A stretch of 37,074 nt of DNA from JAIRVZ01 sp031553415. Its GTDB lineage: Bacteria; Bacteroidota; Bacteroidia; Bacteroidales; Azobacteroidaceae. Under the pieces are notes generated by a model. That model did not search any database. It saw only the letters and a list, made by a program, of their open reading frames with translations, and was not told the origin of the DNA. Positions 1 to 8,962 of the stretch are shown in pieces. The DNA is taken from contig JAVBLO010000064.1 of assembly GCA_031553415.1 (NCBI GenBank), positions 1 through 37,074 on the forward strand, written 5' to 3'. How positions within the stretch are numbered: position 1 is the stretch's first letter; each line of letters begins with the position of its first letter. The position numbers and the translations under genes are program-made.

Positions 1-3000
1 ACGGTAACCGATGTAAATGGAAGATTCTCTTTGAATGTTCCTAATACAGTAAAAGCGATAGAAATATCTTATCTCGGGATGAAAACTCAAGCAGTTAATG
101 TAGGAGATAATCTTAAAATTGTATTAGTCTCAGACTCTAAAACTTTGGAAGAAGTCGTTGTAACTGCATTGGGTGTTTCAAGAGGTAAAAAAACATTGGG
201 ATATTCAGTGTCTACAGTAAAAAGTGATGACATTGCTAATTCCAAAGCAGTAAATCCGGTTGCTGCATTACAAGGGAAAGTTGCCGGTGTAGATATATCT
301 TCTTCTCAAAATCCGGGAGGAACACAAAATGTGACCATCCGTGGTTTTAACTCGTTGGGAAATAATCAACCTTTATATGTAGTGGATGGTGTTCCTATCA
401 CAAACGAACAAAATCAAGCAGGAAGTATTAAAGGAGGAACAAATACACTGAACAGTCAAGCAGATTTTGGTTCGGGAATTAATGCCCTGAATCCGAATGA
501 TATTGAAAGCATCAGTGTATTGAAAGGTTCAGCTGCATCCGCCCTGTATGGATCACGCGCTGCCCAAGGTGTCATCATGATCACTACCAAATCAGGGAAA
601 AACACCAACGGAAAAATAAAAGTAGAATATGATGGAGGACTTACACTTCAACAAGTAGGACGATTACCAAACGAACAAAAAATGTTCGGACAAGGTTGGA
701 GTGGAGACCATGCATTAGATGAAAACGGTAGTTGGGGATCTGCTTTCGATGGAACAATCCGGGTTTGGGGTAATATAGTTGACAACAGTCAAAAAATGAA
801 ACCTTATGTATATCTAAAAAATCGTGTCCGCGATTTTTACGATTTAGGATTCGGATATAACAATGCACTCTCATTAACAGGAGGAACAGAACAAACCCAA
901 GTCCATGTTTCGGTATCTCAAAATCATTTGGATGGTCCTGTTCCTACCGATGCTGATTCGTATGACCGTTACACAATCACAGCAAATGGTTCTCATAAAA
1001 CAAACAAAGTACAAATAAGTACCATGTTTAATTTCAGTACGGAAAAGAATAAAACAACTCCTACCGGGCAAGACAATTCCATTTATCGTTCTTTAAATGA
1101 AATTGCTACTGATATTTCAATTGTGGATTTGAAAGATTATAATGACAAATTCAATAATGCAGATAATTACTTTACTCCTTATGGATTGAATCCTTACTAC
1201 ATATTGAATATCAAAGAAGCAGTGCAAGATAAGTATAAATTTTTCGGGAAAGTACAATTGGATTATAACTTACTGAAAAATTTGAAATTAACTTACCGCT
1301 TTGGAGGAGATTTTGAATCATCTACTATCAATATGCATATGGATGCCGTTTCGTTTACTCCAGGCTCTCCGAACGATGGTTCTGAGAATGATAGCCCGGG
1401 TAGTTATTCACAAGATAAAATACAGTATATTCAAACCAACCATGACTATTTTGCAACTTATGAAAATCGGTTCGATGACTTTTCACTAAATGTGATTGCG
1501 GGAGGAAATGCAAATGAACGTTCAATGAACCGTCTTTACGGATCAATCTCTTCAATTGACATACCCGGATTTTATCAACTTTCAAACTCGCTAACTCCTG
1601 CTACAGCAGAGCAAAGCCAATCTCTTTACCGGACATTGGGAGCTTACATTAATGCGGATTTAGGTTTTCAGGATTATGTTTACCTGACACTTACTGCCCG
1701 AAATGACTGGTCTTCGACTTTGCCCACAAAAAATAATTCTTATTTTTATCCGGCTGCTATGGTAAGCTTCATAGCCACTGATTTCATGCAACAACAAGGT
1801 ATTGAGAGTGGCATTTTAGATTATGCTAAAGTCCGGTTATCGTACGGAAGAACGGGAAAAGATGCCGACCCTTATTTAGTTTATAATAGATTCGTTGCCG
1901 GAACTGTACAAAACCCCGGTTATCCGGATGTTGACGATTTAAGTTTTCCGTTGGGAGGAGTTAATGCATATACAATTTCCAATCAATCTGCCAACCTGAA
2001 CTTGAAACCTGAGTTGACTGATGAATTTGAAATCGGAGCAGAAGCTTTCATCCTCGATAGCAGGATAGGTTTAGACATCTCATATTACAATAAGTTTACA
2101 AAAGGATTAATAGCAATGTTACCCATAGATCCAAGTACAGGTTTCACTTCTCAAGGAGCCAACTTGGGAGATGTTCGCAATAAGGGGGTCGAATTATCTG
2201 TTTCTTTGGTTCCTGTGAAAACTAATGATTTCAGGTGGGATTTTATCTACAATTTTACCAAAAATTATAATAAAGTGGAAAGCTTGGATGTTCCTGAAAT
2301 TTACTTATCCGGATATGTTGGAATGGGTATTTATGCTGTGGAAGGAAAACCTCTTGGACAGTTTAAATCCCAAACTGCCCTGAAAGTAGATTATAATGGA
2401 GTAGAAAGTACTGTTGTTGATGGAAATGGTATGCCTCAACCTACTCCGGATGCAGTATATTTAGACAAAGATATCAATGAAAAATACAGGATGGGATTAA
2501 CCAATACATTCACTTACAAAGGTATATCATTGAGTGGAGTACTTGATTTCCGTTATGGAGGATATATCTATTCATATACAAAAGACTATATGCATTGGGT
2601 AGGAAGTGGTCCTGAAACTGCTTACAATGATCGTAATCCTTTCATCGTTCCCAATTCTGTAGTAGCTAACTCTGATGGTTCTTATCAGGAAAATACTACT
2701 CCTGTTAATCCGACTGCCTGGCACACATTCTACAGTAATGGTGGATTCAATTATACTGATAACGATATCATTGACCGTTCTTATTTGAAACTTCGTAATG
2801 TGAGTTTAGCTTATCAAATACCTAAAAATATATGTGACAAGCTAAAAATCAATTCTTTACGAGTTTCAGCAACAGCATCAAACATCCTGTTATGGACTCC
2901 GAAAGAAAATCAATATATTGATCCTGAAATTACCACATGGGGTAATGACATCAATGCAAAAGTTGGAGAATATGGAACAACTCCTCCCTATCAATCATAC

Positions 3001-3027
3001 GTATTCGGATTAAATCTTTCATTTTAA
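1..3027 (+). CDS. SusC-like TonB-dependent outer-membrane transporter, 5' end missing
   Basis: This is the outer-membrane barrel of a SusC/SusD nutrient importer, driven by TonB and closed by its SusD lid. The frame is open from base 1, so the signal peptide and the start of the CarboxypepD_reg-like domain lie outside the window. The visible part begins inside that domain (VNGRFSLNVP, ISYLGMK). A TonB-box-like LEEVVVTALG follows, then the plug domain (GVDISSSQNPGGTQNVTIRG, PLYVVDGVPI, SISVLKGSAASALYGSRAA) and a long beta-barrel ending in the aromatic tail YVFGLNLSF. About 1008 residues are visible, close to full length for a SusC. SusD follows 20 nt downstream. The substrate cannot be read from the sequence; the operon layout hints at oligopeptides rather than glycans, since no glycoside hydrolase is present. 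Confidence 0.95.
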   Translation, partial: TVTDVNGRFSLNVPNTVKAIEISYLGMKTQAVNVGDNLKIVLVSDSKTLEEVVVTALGVSRGKKTLGYSVSTVKSDDIANSKAVNPVAALQGKVAGVDISSSQNPGGTQNVTIRGFNSLGNNQPLYVVDGVPITNEQNQAGSIKGGTNTLNSQADFGSGINALNPNDIESISVLKGSAASALYGSRAAQGVIMITTKSGKNTNGKIKVEYDGGLTLQQVGRLPNEQKMFGQGWSGDHALDENGSWGSAFDGTIRVWGNIVDNSQKMKPYVYLKNRVRDFYDLGFGYNNALSLTGGTEQTQVHVSVSQNHLDGPVPTDADSYDRYTITANGSHKTNKVQISTMFNFSTEKNKTTPTGQDNSIYRSLNEIATDISIVDLKDYNDKFNNADNYFTPYGLNPYYILNIKEAVQDKYKFFGKVQLDYNLLKNLKLTYRFGGDFESSTINMHMDAVSFTPGSPNDGSENDSPGSYSQDKIQYIQTNHDYFATYENRFDDFSLNVIAGGNANERSMNRLYGSISSIDIPGFYQLSNSLTPATAEQSQSLYRTLGAYINADLGFQDYVYLTLTARNDWSSTLPTKNNSYFYPAAMVSFIATDFMQQQGIESGILDYAKVRLSYGRTGKDADPYLVYNRFVAGTVQNPGYPDVDDLSFPLGGVNAYTISNQSANLNLKPELTDEFEIGAEAFILDSRIGLDISYYNKFTKGLIAMLPIDPSTGFTSQGANLGDVRNKGVELSVSLVPVKTNDFRWDFIYNFTKNYNKVESLDVPEIYLSGYVGMGIYAVEGKPLGQFKSQTALKVDYNGVESTVVDGNGMPQPTPDAVYLDKDINEKYRMGLTNTFTYKGISLSGVLDFRYGGYIYSYTKDYMHWVGSGPETAYNDRNPFIVPNSVVANSDGSYQENTTPVNPTAWHTFYSNGGFNYTDNDIIDRSYLKLRNVSLAYQIPKNICDKLKINSLRVSATASNILLWTPKENQYIDPEITTWGNDINAKVGEYGTTPPYQSYVFGLNLSF

Positions 3028-3047
3028 CAGTCATAAACAATAAAGAT

Positions 3048-4565
3048 ATGAAAAGAAAATCATTAATTATATTATCTACTATCATCCTCTTATTTACGTG
3101 CGGATGTAGTAATTATTTGGATATCAACCACGACCCGGATGCATTAGCTGAAATTCCAGATGTGAAAGTGTTGTTACCAGCTACGGAAATGGGTGTTGCA
3201 AATAACATAATGGGTTGGGATTTTGGTTTTGGCGGCGGTTTTTGGGTAGAGTATTGGACTCAAACTTATACGGCTTCTCAATTTAAATCACTATGCGAGT
3301 ATCTTCCTGAAAGTTTCAGTACAGCTTACCAATCTATAATGAGTCAGCCATTACCTGACCTGGAACTCATCAAGAGAAATACAAAAGACAGCGAAAATAA
3401 AGGGTATTATTTTATTGCAGAAGCTTTGTCGATTTTCACATGGCAAGCTCTTACCGATGTATGGGGTGACTTACCTTATTCTGAAGCCCTAAAAGGAGAT
3501 GAAGGAATTTTGCATCCGAAACAAGACAAGGGGCAAGACATCTATGCCGATTTATTGAAACGAGTGGACGAGTTATTATTAACCGATTTGAGTGAATCAT
3601 CTATAGATGGAAAATACGATTACATTTATGCAGGTGATTTAAAATTGTGGTCTCAATTCGTAAATGCTTTGAAATTGAAATTGATGATAAGATTATCAGA
3701 AACATCACTATATGACAATGAAAAAGCATTGAATTTTATAGAAAGTGTGGATTTACTTACAACAAGTGCAAAAATACCGGGAACCGTTTGGGATGATGCA
3801 CAAGAAGGCAAACGCCATCCAATGCGCGAATTCCAGGCTGGAGGAGCCAACTATCTTTCTACAAACGTAATTGCTTGTAAATCATTTATTGATTATCTAA
3901 ATGTTAATGCAGACCCACGTTTGGAAAAATTATTCAAAGCAGGTAAAGATGGAATGAAAGGCGCATTTTTTGGCGACTTCGATTCTAAAGATGATTCTGA
4001 TGGAAATGGTAAAACCGACGACAAGGAAGAGTATGCAACTATTGTATTTGGCGGTAAGATGGACTTAATGCTAATGTCAGCCTGGGAAGTGAACTTTTAT
4101 ATTGCGGAAGTTTATGCCCGTGCAGGATCTGCCAAAGCCAAAGATTTCTATGAAGCAGGAGTAAAAGCTTCTTTAGGCCAACATGAAATTACTGATTTCA
4201 GCATATTAGAAACCGGCTATGCTAAATGGACAGGAGGTAGCACAGAAGCACAAATCAAGCAGATTGCTATGCAAAAATGGGTAGCTAATTGCAACTATCA
4301 ACATATTGAATCTTTCCTGGAACGTAACCGGACAAAATATCCTCCGGTAAACGACATTGACATTGCTTCTAACAGGCAATATGCATGGAGTAACTTTCCT
4401 GTAGGTAGTCTGACAGTTTCGGTAAGAGGAAGAGCTTTGTTGAATGGCAACTTGCCAGCTTCTCCATTATATCCTGACGCCTATATTTTCCGGAATAACA
4501 ATGCTCCTTCCCAAAAAGAAAATGTAGGAGTGAAAGTATGGTGGAATCAAAAATCGGGTAAATAA
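3048..4565 (+). CDS. SusD/RagB-like substrate-binding surface lipoprotein
   Basis: This is a SusD-family lipoprotein that caps the SusC barrel and captures substrate at the cell surface. The N-terminus is a short signal peptide ending in the lipobox FTCGC, so Cys20 is the probable lipidated residue. The protein then continues NYLDINHDPDALAE, a typical SusD opening. The body is helical and TPR-like (EALSIFTWQALTDVWGDLPYSEAL is the family hallmark around residues 120-145), and the C-terminal half contains the AEVYARAG segment. Its 505 residues match the SusD-like group. An internal DSKDDSDGNGKTDDKEE stretch near residue 320 is acidic and could be a Ca-binding loop. It lies 20 nt after the transporter and is almost certainly cotranscribed. 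Confidence 0.93.
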   Translation: MKRKSLIILSTIILLFTCGCSNYLDINHDPDALAEIPDVKVLLPATEMGVANNIMGWDFGFGGGFWVEYWTQTYTASQFKSLCEYLPESFSTAYQSIMSQPLPDLELIKRNTKDSENKGYYFIAEALSIFTWQALTDVWGDLPYSEALKGDEGILHPKQDKGQDIYADLLKRVDELLLTDLSESSIDGKYDYIYAGDLKLWSQFVNALKLKLMIRLSETSLYDNEKALNFIESVDLLTTSAKIPGTVWDDAQEGKRHPMREFQAGGANYLSTNVIACKSFIDYLNVNADPRLEKLFKAGKDGMKGAFFGDFDSKDDSDGNGKTDDKEEYATIVFGGKMDLMLMSAWEVNFYIAEVYARAGSAKAKDFYEAGVKASLGQHEITDFSILETGYAKWTGGSTEAQIKQIAMQKWVANCNYQHIESFLERNRTKYPPVNDIDIASNRQYAWSNFPVGSLTVSVRGRALLNGNLPASPLYPDAYIFRNNNAPSQKENVGVKVWWNQKSGK

Positions 4566-4583
4566 ATTTTAAAATTAAAGAAT

Positions 4584-5324
4584 ATGAAAATATTATATAA
4601 ATATTGTTTAGTAATCGCTTCTGTATTTTTACTTTTTTCTTGCGAAAAAGAAACAGAAGATATTTCCGGCATTACATACTATGTGGAATTTGATATTCTT
4701 GGTGAGAATCCGACAATTGTACAGGTAGGAGAACCTTATATTGATGATGGTGTAATTGCAACTCTACAGGGAGAAGATGTTACAACAACAGTAACAACTA
4801 CAAGTGATGTAGATTATGAAGCAATGGGTCTGTACACAGTAGAATATTCTTCAGTTAATGCCGATGGTTTGAAATCACGGGCAGTCCGCAATGTAATTGT
4901 TTGTAATCCTGATGTTACAACCGACCTTTCCGGCAAATATGCTGCCCAGGAAGGCACAAAACGTATAACTGTTGCTTCAGGAGAAGAAGCGCCTTACCAA
5001 AACAGTGACGAGTTTGATTGTTCTTGCATCATTACTTATATAGCTCCAGGGTTCTTTCAGGTAAATGACTTTTTCGCCGGTTATTACGCAGGATTCAGAT
5101 ATCCTGATATCGGTTATGGAGAAATGGGAATGAGCGGCTACTTTGCCTTGAACGAAGACAATACAATTTCCCTGATTTCAAGTAATATTAAATATTGGGG
5201 TGATGGTTTGAGCAAACTGGAAAATGGAAAATATGATCCTGAAACAGGAGAAATAACCTGGGATGCATATTATGCAAATTCGACGTATGATTTTCACGTA
5301 ATATTAAAGATATTGAATAAGTAA
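4584..5324 (+). CDS. Surface lipoprotein with Ig-like domain (BT2262-like accessory subunit)
   Basis: A 246-residue lipoprotein with signal peptide and lipobox LFSC (Cys20). Residues about 35-107 look like a bacterial Ig-like/HYR-type domain: GENPTIVQVGEPYIDDGV then TTTSDVDYEAMGLYTVEYS and RNVIV, the usual pattern of a beta-sandwich repeat. The remainder is a compact aromatic beta domain seen in Bacteroidetes proteins encoded next to SusD. It starts 18 nt after susD and is followed closely by a second small lipoprotein. In B. thetaiotaomicron the corresponding genes BT2262 and BT2261 encode extra lipoproteins that co-purified with the SusCD transporter; equating the two loci is inference from gene order and size. 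The exact function is unknown. Confidence 0.8.
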   Translation: MKILYKYCLVIASVFLLFSCEKETEDISGITYYVEFDILGENPTIVQVGEPYIDDGVIATLQGEDVTTTVTTTSDVDYEAMGLYTVEYSSVNADGLKSRAVRNVIVCNPDVTTDLSGKYAAQEGTKRITVASGEEAPYQNSDEFDCSCIITYIAPGFFQVNDFFAGYYAGFRYPDIGYGEMGMSGYFALNEDNTISLISSNIKYWGDGLSKLENGKYDPETGEITWDAYYANSTYDFHVILKILNK

Positions 5325-5336
5325 AAAATATATAAT

Positions 5337-6101
5337 ATGAAAAAAATAGGATATTGTTTAGCTCTGGCTATGATGACAGCATTGTTTACATCTTGTTTTG
5401 AAGATGTGGACAATTGGTACACTGAAACGTCAGAGTATGATGGCCGGTATGTAGTAGCTACTACCTGTGACGAATATTCGGATGATGATACAACCATCGA
5501 GGACGGAAACGAACTACTGATTTACAACTCTGCCGCAAATGTAAAAAATCAAATAATTATTGATTCATATATTGCTATAAATAAAGAAGATAATATATCT
5601 TTCCATATCAAAGGAAAATTTGATGTTGAAGGAAGTCCCTCCGGTTTCAAAGCCACTACATCAACTTCTAATATTGCCAGTAGCACCACGTTGAATAATG
5701 ATGAATATTATGTGATATTTGATGGCGTTTATTATAGACTTTCTGATCTTGGTGAGCCAACAGAAGCAGGAGAAGAGTACGATGGTGTACAATTGTACTC
5801 ACATCTTTCTATTGATGAAGGAAAAATCATTCCCCAAGGTGCAACTACTATCGGTGGCAATGTGTCAGATAGTGTTTATTTGGCCATTACAACTTATGCC
5901 GAATATTTGACTATCGAAAGTTATCAAATTCCTGAAAATGAATGGACTGTCGCAGGCGTTCCTGAGTTTGATTGGAGAGTAAAAGCAGGAAGCAGGACAA
6001 ATGCAGACGGTTGGGAAGAACACTGGACATTGGATGGTTACCGTTATACCGGTTATCCGGAGGATAATCCGTCAACCAAACCACCAATTACCGAAAAATA
6101 A
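5337..6101 (+). CDS. Small surface lipoprotein, last gene of the SusCD operon
   Basis: A 254-residue lipoprotein with signal peptide ending in lipobox FTSC (Cys20), followed by an acidic, aromatic mature region. It resembles the lipid-binding-like or BT2263-neighbour lipoproteins found at the end of four-gene SusCD operons, but I do not see catalytic motifs. Only 12 nt separate it from the previous lipoprotein, and a strong terminator lies 18 nt after its stop, so it closes the transcription unit. Likely role: an accessory subunit sitting on the extracellular face of the SusCD complex. That role is inferred from position and from what is known of BT2261-BT2264. Confidence 0.75.
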   Translation: MKKIGYCLALAMMTALFTSCFEDVDNWYTETSEYDGRYVVATTCDEYSDDDTTIEDGNELLIYNSAANVKNQIIIDSYIAINKEDNISFHIKGKFDVEGSPSGFKATTSTSNIASSTTLNNDEYYVIFDGVYYRLSDLGEPTEAGEEYDGVQLYSHLSIDEGKIIPQGATTIGGNVSDSVYLAITTYAEYLTIESYQIPENEWTVAGVPEFDWRVKAGSRTNADGWEEHWTLDGYRYTGYPEDNPSTKPPITEK

Positions 6102-6118
6102 TTATTAAATACACAAGG

Positions 6119-6150
6119 AAAAGAGGCTGTCCATCAACAGCCTCTTTTTT
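6119..6150 (+). terminator. Rho-independent terminator of the SusCD operon
   Basis: A 12-bp perfect stem (6119-6130 pairing with 6137-6148, core AGAGGCTGT/ACAGCCTCT) with a 6-nt loop, running into eight T residues. It sits 18 nt past the last lipoprotein stop codon. Confidence 0.92.
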
Positions 6151-6280
6151 TTGTCCGTTCTTTTGTATGAAGAACAATCATTGGGGAAGGAAATAAAAAA
6201 ACGGACTTCTAGAGAAGGAATTTGGTAAGTTCAGGTATTGGCTTTCATGATACACATTCAGTTTTAGTCATGGAAATAGA

Positions 6281-6664
6281 TTAATTTTTCTGTAAAATAA
6301 AATTTCCCTTGAAAGAACAAAATTCCGCATTACAGACCACCACATCATACACTCCTGAAATCCAATTACTTACATCGACAAAAAGATGCAAACTCGGCAC
6401 CGTGTAAGTCTGTAAGGAGTAAATAGTTTTTCCCTCTTGATCAAAAACTCCAATCTCAACATTCTCAGCAAATTCTTTCCAAAAGACAATATTCAGTTGG
6501 TTGTTTTCAACAATTGACACTTCAATATGCTGTTTTGCCATAAGACTTTTTAAAGTCTTCTCCCCATTAACCATCAGAGGAATTTCTACACAGTTTTTGT
6601 TTTTTGGTTCAAACAAAAGCAAAGGTATTAGTTCCATAAATTTTAATTTAGATTGCTTTTCCAT
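6281..6664 (-). CDS. Small DUF3244-like beta-sandwich protein
   Basis: A 127-residue protein whose pattern fits the Bacteroidetes DUF3244 family: IPLMVNGEKTLKSL, then NNQLNIVF, VEIGVFDQEGKTIYS, and a final WISGVYDVVV with NFILQ. Members are normally secreted and have a longer N-terminal signal peptide. Here the N-terminus (MEKQSKLKFMELIPLLLFE) is only weakly hydrophobic, so export is uncertain. The C-terminal half also resembles a T9SS-like beta domain, an alternative reading. It is transcribed away from the two HTH genes that follow, with a 243-nt AT-rich spacer that probably holds promoters for both directions. Function unknown. Confidence 0.65.
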   Translation of the reverse strand: MEKQSKLKFMELIPLLLFEPKNKNCVEIPLMVNGEKTLKSLMAKQHIEVSIVENNQLNIVFWKEFAENVEIGVFDQEGKTIYSLQTYTVPSLHLFVDVSNWISGVYDVVVCNAEFCSFKGNFILQKN

Positions 6665-6836
6665 AAATAAAATTCATAATTTTCGAACGATTTTGTAAAG
6701 CAAATATAAATCACAAAATTTAAGATCAGATGAAAAAAAAATATTATTTCAATAAAAAATTGTCTTTTTGCGAAACAAAATATAAGTCATTTATATTTTT
6801 TAGTGTAAAATATTACCTAATTATCACAAAATTTTC

Positions 6837-6844
6837 TACTTTTG
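6837..6844 (+). promoter_or_regulatory. Bacteroidetes -7 box upstream of the HTH gene pair
   Basis: TACTTTTG matches the TAnnTTTG consensus, 63 nt before the first HTH gene. No clear TTTG -33 element is at the expected distance, so this is a half-match only. Confidence 0.4.
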
Positions 6845-6907
6845 GCGTATTCTTTTAAAATCGTTGTTATTATGGGACAAAAGCGCTACTAAATTTACAT
6901 GTAGAGT

Positions 6908-7864
6908 ATGATTGATTTACATCAACAATTGATCCTCCTGATTAAAAAAAACACACAGCAGGAAGACAATCCAGTCGACTTATTGATTGAAATAATCCCA
7001 ATGAAAAAGGAAGCCGCTTACCGGCGTCTCAGGGGAGAAATTCCGTTTACATTAATCGAAGCAGTACAAATCGCGACTTATCTGAAAGCATCGTTGGATG
7101 AACTTATCCAAAACAAACAGGAAAGCACTTACAAAACCTCCATAGAAAAAATTAACAGCACAAATGATCCTATCTTTTCTTATTGTAAAACAATGGGACA
7201 AATCATTGATGCTTTAGACATGATGAAAAATTTTCCTGAATCATTCATATGTTCGGCTACCAGTCTTCTTCCGTATTCGCACATATTTAAGTACCAGAAT
7301 TTATGTAAATTCCGGCTATTTAAATTCATGCATCAATTCCGGAAAAAAACGATTTACAAAAAGATGTCTGAAATAACCATACCTCCTGAAGTAAGAGAAG
7401 TTGAGGAAAAATACCTCAAAGCAACTCAGCAAATTCCGACTTACTACATATGGTCAAAAAATCTTTTCACACCTTTTTTAACAGAAGCCAAGTATTTTTG
7501 GGAGCTGGGTTTGGTATCCGACGAGGAGTTAGAGTTACTGAAAGAAGAAACTTCCTCTTTATTAAATGAGCTGGAGCAAGACATCCTTCGAGGGAAAATG
7601 CATACAGGAAAACCTTTTATAGTTTATCTTTCAAATGTCTTTTTCGATTCTAATTATATTTATGTCGATTGTCCTGTTTTTAAAGCTTCTTCTATCAATG
7701 TTTTCGGTATTAATTTTTATTCATCTATGGAGCCTGACCTAAACACTGAAATGAAAGAATGGATCGAATCCCTGACAAAATATTCAGTGTTGATTTCCGA
7801 AAGCGGGATAATAGAACGAACGGATTTTTTTAATCAACAAAGAATATTGTTATCTAAAACTTAG
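6908..7864 (+). CDS. HTH (XRE-like) regulator-type protein, first of a tandem pair
   Basis: A 318-residue protein with an N-terminal helix-turn-helix-like region at residues about 20-66 (DNPVDLLIEIIPMKKEAAYR, RRLRGEIPFTLIEA, TYLKASLDELI), similar in pattern to Cro/C1-type domains. The remaining 250 residues are largely helical with a C-terminal mixed region and no enzyme motif that I recognise. It is clearly paralogous to the next gene: both share KEAAYRRLRGEI, a KFRL segment near residue 137, LVSxEE, a LExDxxxGK segment and a C-terminal SxLISxSG motif. Probably a DNA-binding regulator with a sensor domain. The target is unknown; the neighbouring DUF3244-like gene or the pair itself are candidates by proximity. 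Confidence 0.7.
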   Translation: MIDLHQQLILLIKKNTQQEDNPVDLLIEIIPMKKEAAYRRLRGEIPFTLIEAVQIATYLKASLDELIQNKQESTYKTSIEKINSTNDPIFSYCKTMGQIIDALDMMKNFPESFICSATSLLPYSHIFKYQNLCKFRLFKFMHQFRKKTIYKKMSEITIPPEVREVEEKYLKATQQIPTYYIWSKNLFTPFLTEAKYFWELGLVSDEELELLKEETSSLLNELEQDILRGKMHTGKPFIVYLSNVFFDSNYIYVDCPVFKASSINVFGINFYSSMEPDLNTEMKEWIESLTKYSVLISESGIIERTDFFNQQRILLSKT

Positions 7865-7879
7865 GAAGCAGTGTCAGTC

Positions 7880-8839
7880 ATGAAGAATATATTTGAAAAG
7901 ATAATACAAGAGCTTAAACAAAATACAACCTTAGGGAATAACCCTGTCGAAACGCTCATAAATATCGTCCCTATGAGTAAAGAAGCTGCTTATCGCCGCT
8001 TACGGGGAGAAATAGATTTCTCTTTCAACGAAATTGTAAAAATAACGCAAAGACTGAATATCTCATTAGACAATTTAATAGAAAAAACTCATGAAGATGA
8101 AAGATATGATAAAGAATTGGCATCCTTGAACCTGGGAAGTTTGGGTAATAAGTGTTACCAATCTACAGAAGAATTGATTTCCCTTTTAAAGATAATGAAA
8201 AAAAAAGAAAATCCGCATATATTTGCGCTTTCAAACATACTTCTTCCTTTTGCATATATTTACAAATACGATACGATGGCAAAATTTCGGTTATACAGGT
8301 GGACATGCCAGTGGGAAGACGAAGTTTTTCCTCAAAAGATGGAAAACTTTATTGTTGCCGACAGTATCCACGACATTAAAACAAAATTATGTAAAGAACT
8401 ACAAACTATTGCAGTAAGCTATGTCTGCCAGCCAAACTTTTTAAATGGATTTATACATGATATCAAATATTTTCAAAGAATCAATTTAGTTTCAAATGAA
8501 GAAGTTGGAAAATTAAAAAATGAAACTTTCTCTTTTTTAGATGATTTGGAAAGGGACTTAATAACAGGCAAAAGCCAAGCCGGAAGCCGTATATCATTTT
8601 ATGTTTGTAATACCAGTTTAGACTCTAGTTACCTTTTATTAAAGTGTAATGAATTTGAAACTTTTGGTATCCGGTTATTCGGTTTAACACTTCATTTCAT
8701 GAAAGATCCAAAAATTACCTCCGAAATAAAAAACTGGATACAAACCATGATAAAACATTCTACACTTATTTCTGTCAGCGGCGAAAAACAACGCTTTGAA
8801 TTTTTCAAAAAACAACGGGAATTTATCAATGCATTATAA
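7880..8839 (+). CDS. HTH (XRE-like) regulator-type protein, second of a tandem pair
   Basis: A paralogue of the preceding gene with the same layout: HTH-like residues about 20-65 (NPVETLINIVPMSKEAAYRR, LRGEIDFSFNEIVKI, LNISLDNLIEK) and a long helical region of unknown function. I chose the ATG at 7880 over an in-frame GTG at 7871 because a purine-rich AGGAAG (7863-7868) lies 11 nt before the ATG but only 2 nt before the GTG. The start is 15 nt after the upstream stop, so the two are cotranscribed. A tandem duplication is the simplest origin. Divergence is highest in the middle section, which would fit two different sensed signals. Confidence 0.7.
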   Translation: MKNIFEKIIQELKQNTTLGNNPVETLINIVPMSKEAAYRRLRGEIDFSFNEIVKITQRLNISLDNLIEKTHEDERYDKELASLNLGSLGNKCYQSTEELISLLKIMKKKENPHIFALSNILLPFAYIYKYDTMAKFRLYRWTCQWEDEVFPQKMENFIVADSIHDIKTKLCKELQTIAVSYVCQPNFLNGFIHDIKYFQRINLVSNEEVGKLKNETFSFLDDLERDLITGKSQAGSRISFYVCNTSLDSSYLLLKCNEFETFGIRLFGLTLHFMKDPKITSEIKNWIQTMIKHSTLISVSGEKQRFEFFKKQREFINAL

Positions 8840-8930
8840 TATATAGTAATTCACTCATCATTTTTTCCATTTCAACTGCATTTTTATCCATTTCATATCC
8901 TTTATAAGTAGTAACCAAACAATTTGCCTT

Positions 8931-8938
8931 TACTTTTG
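8931..8938 (+). promoter_or_regulatory. Bacteroidetes -7 box of the efflux operon
   Basis: TACTTTTG matches TAnnTTTG, 24 nt before the tolC-like start, giving a short leader. The -33 element is not obvious. Confidence 0.42.
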
Positions 8939-8962
8939 TTTCATTGAAAACAAGAAAAAGGC

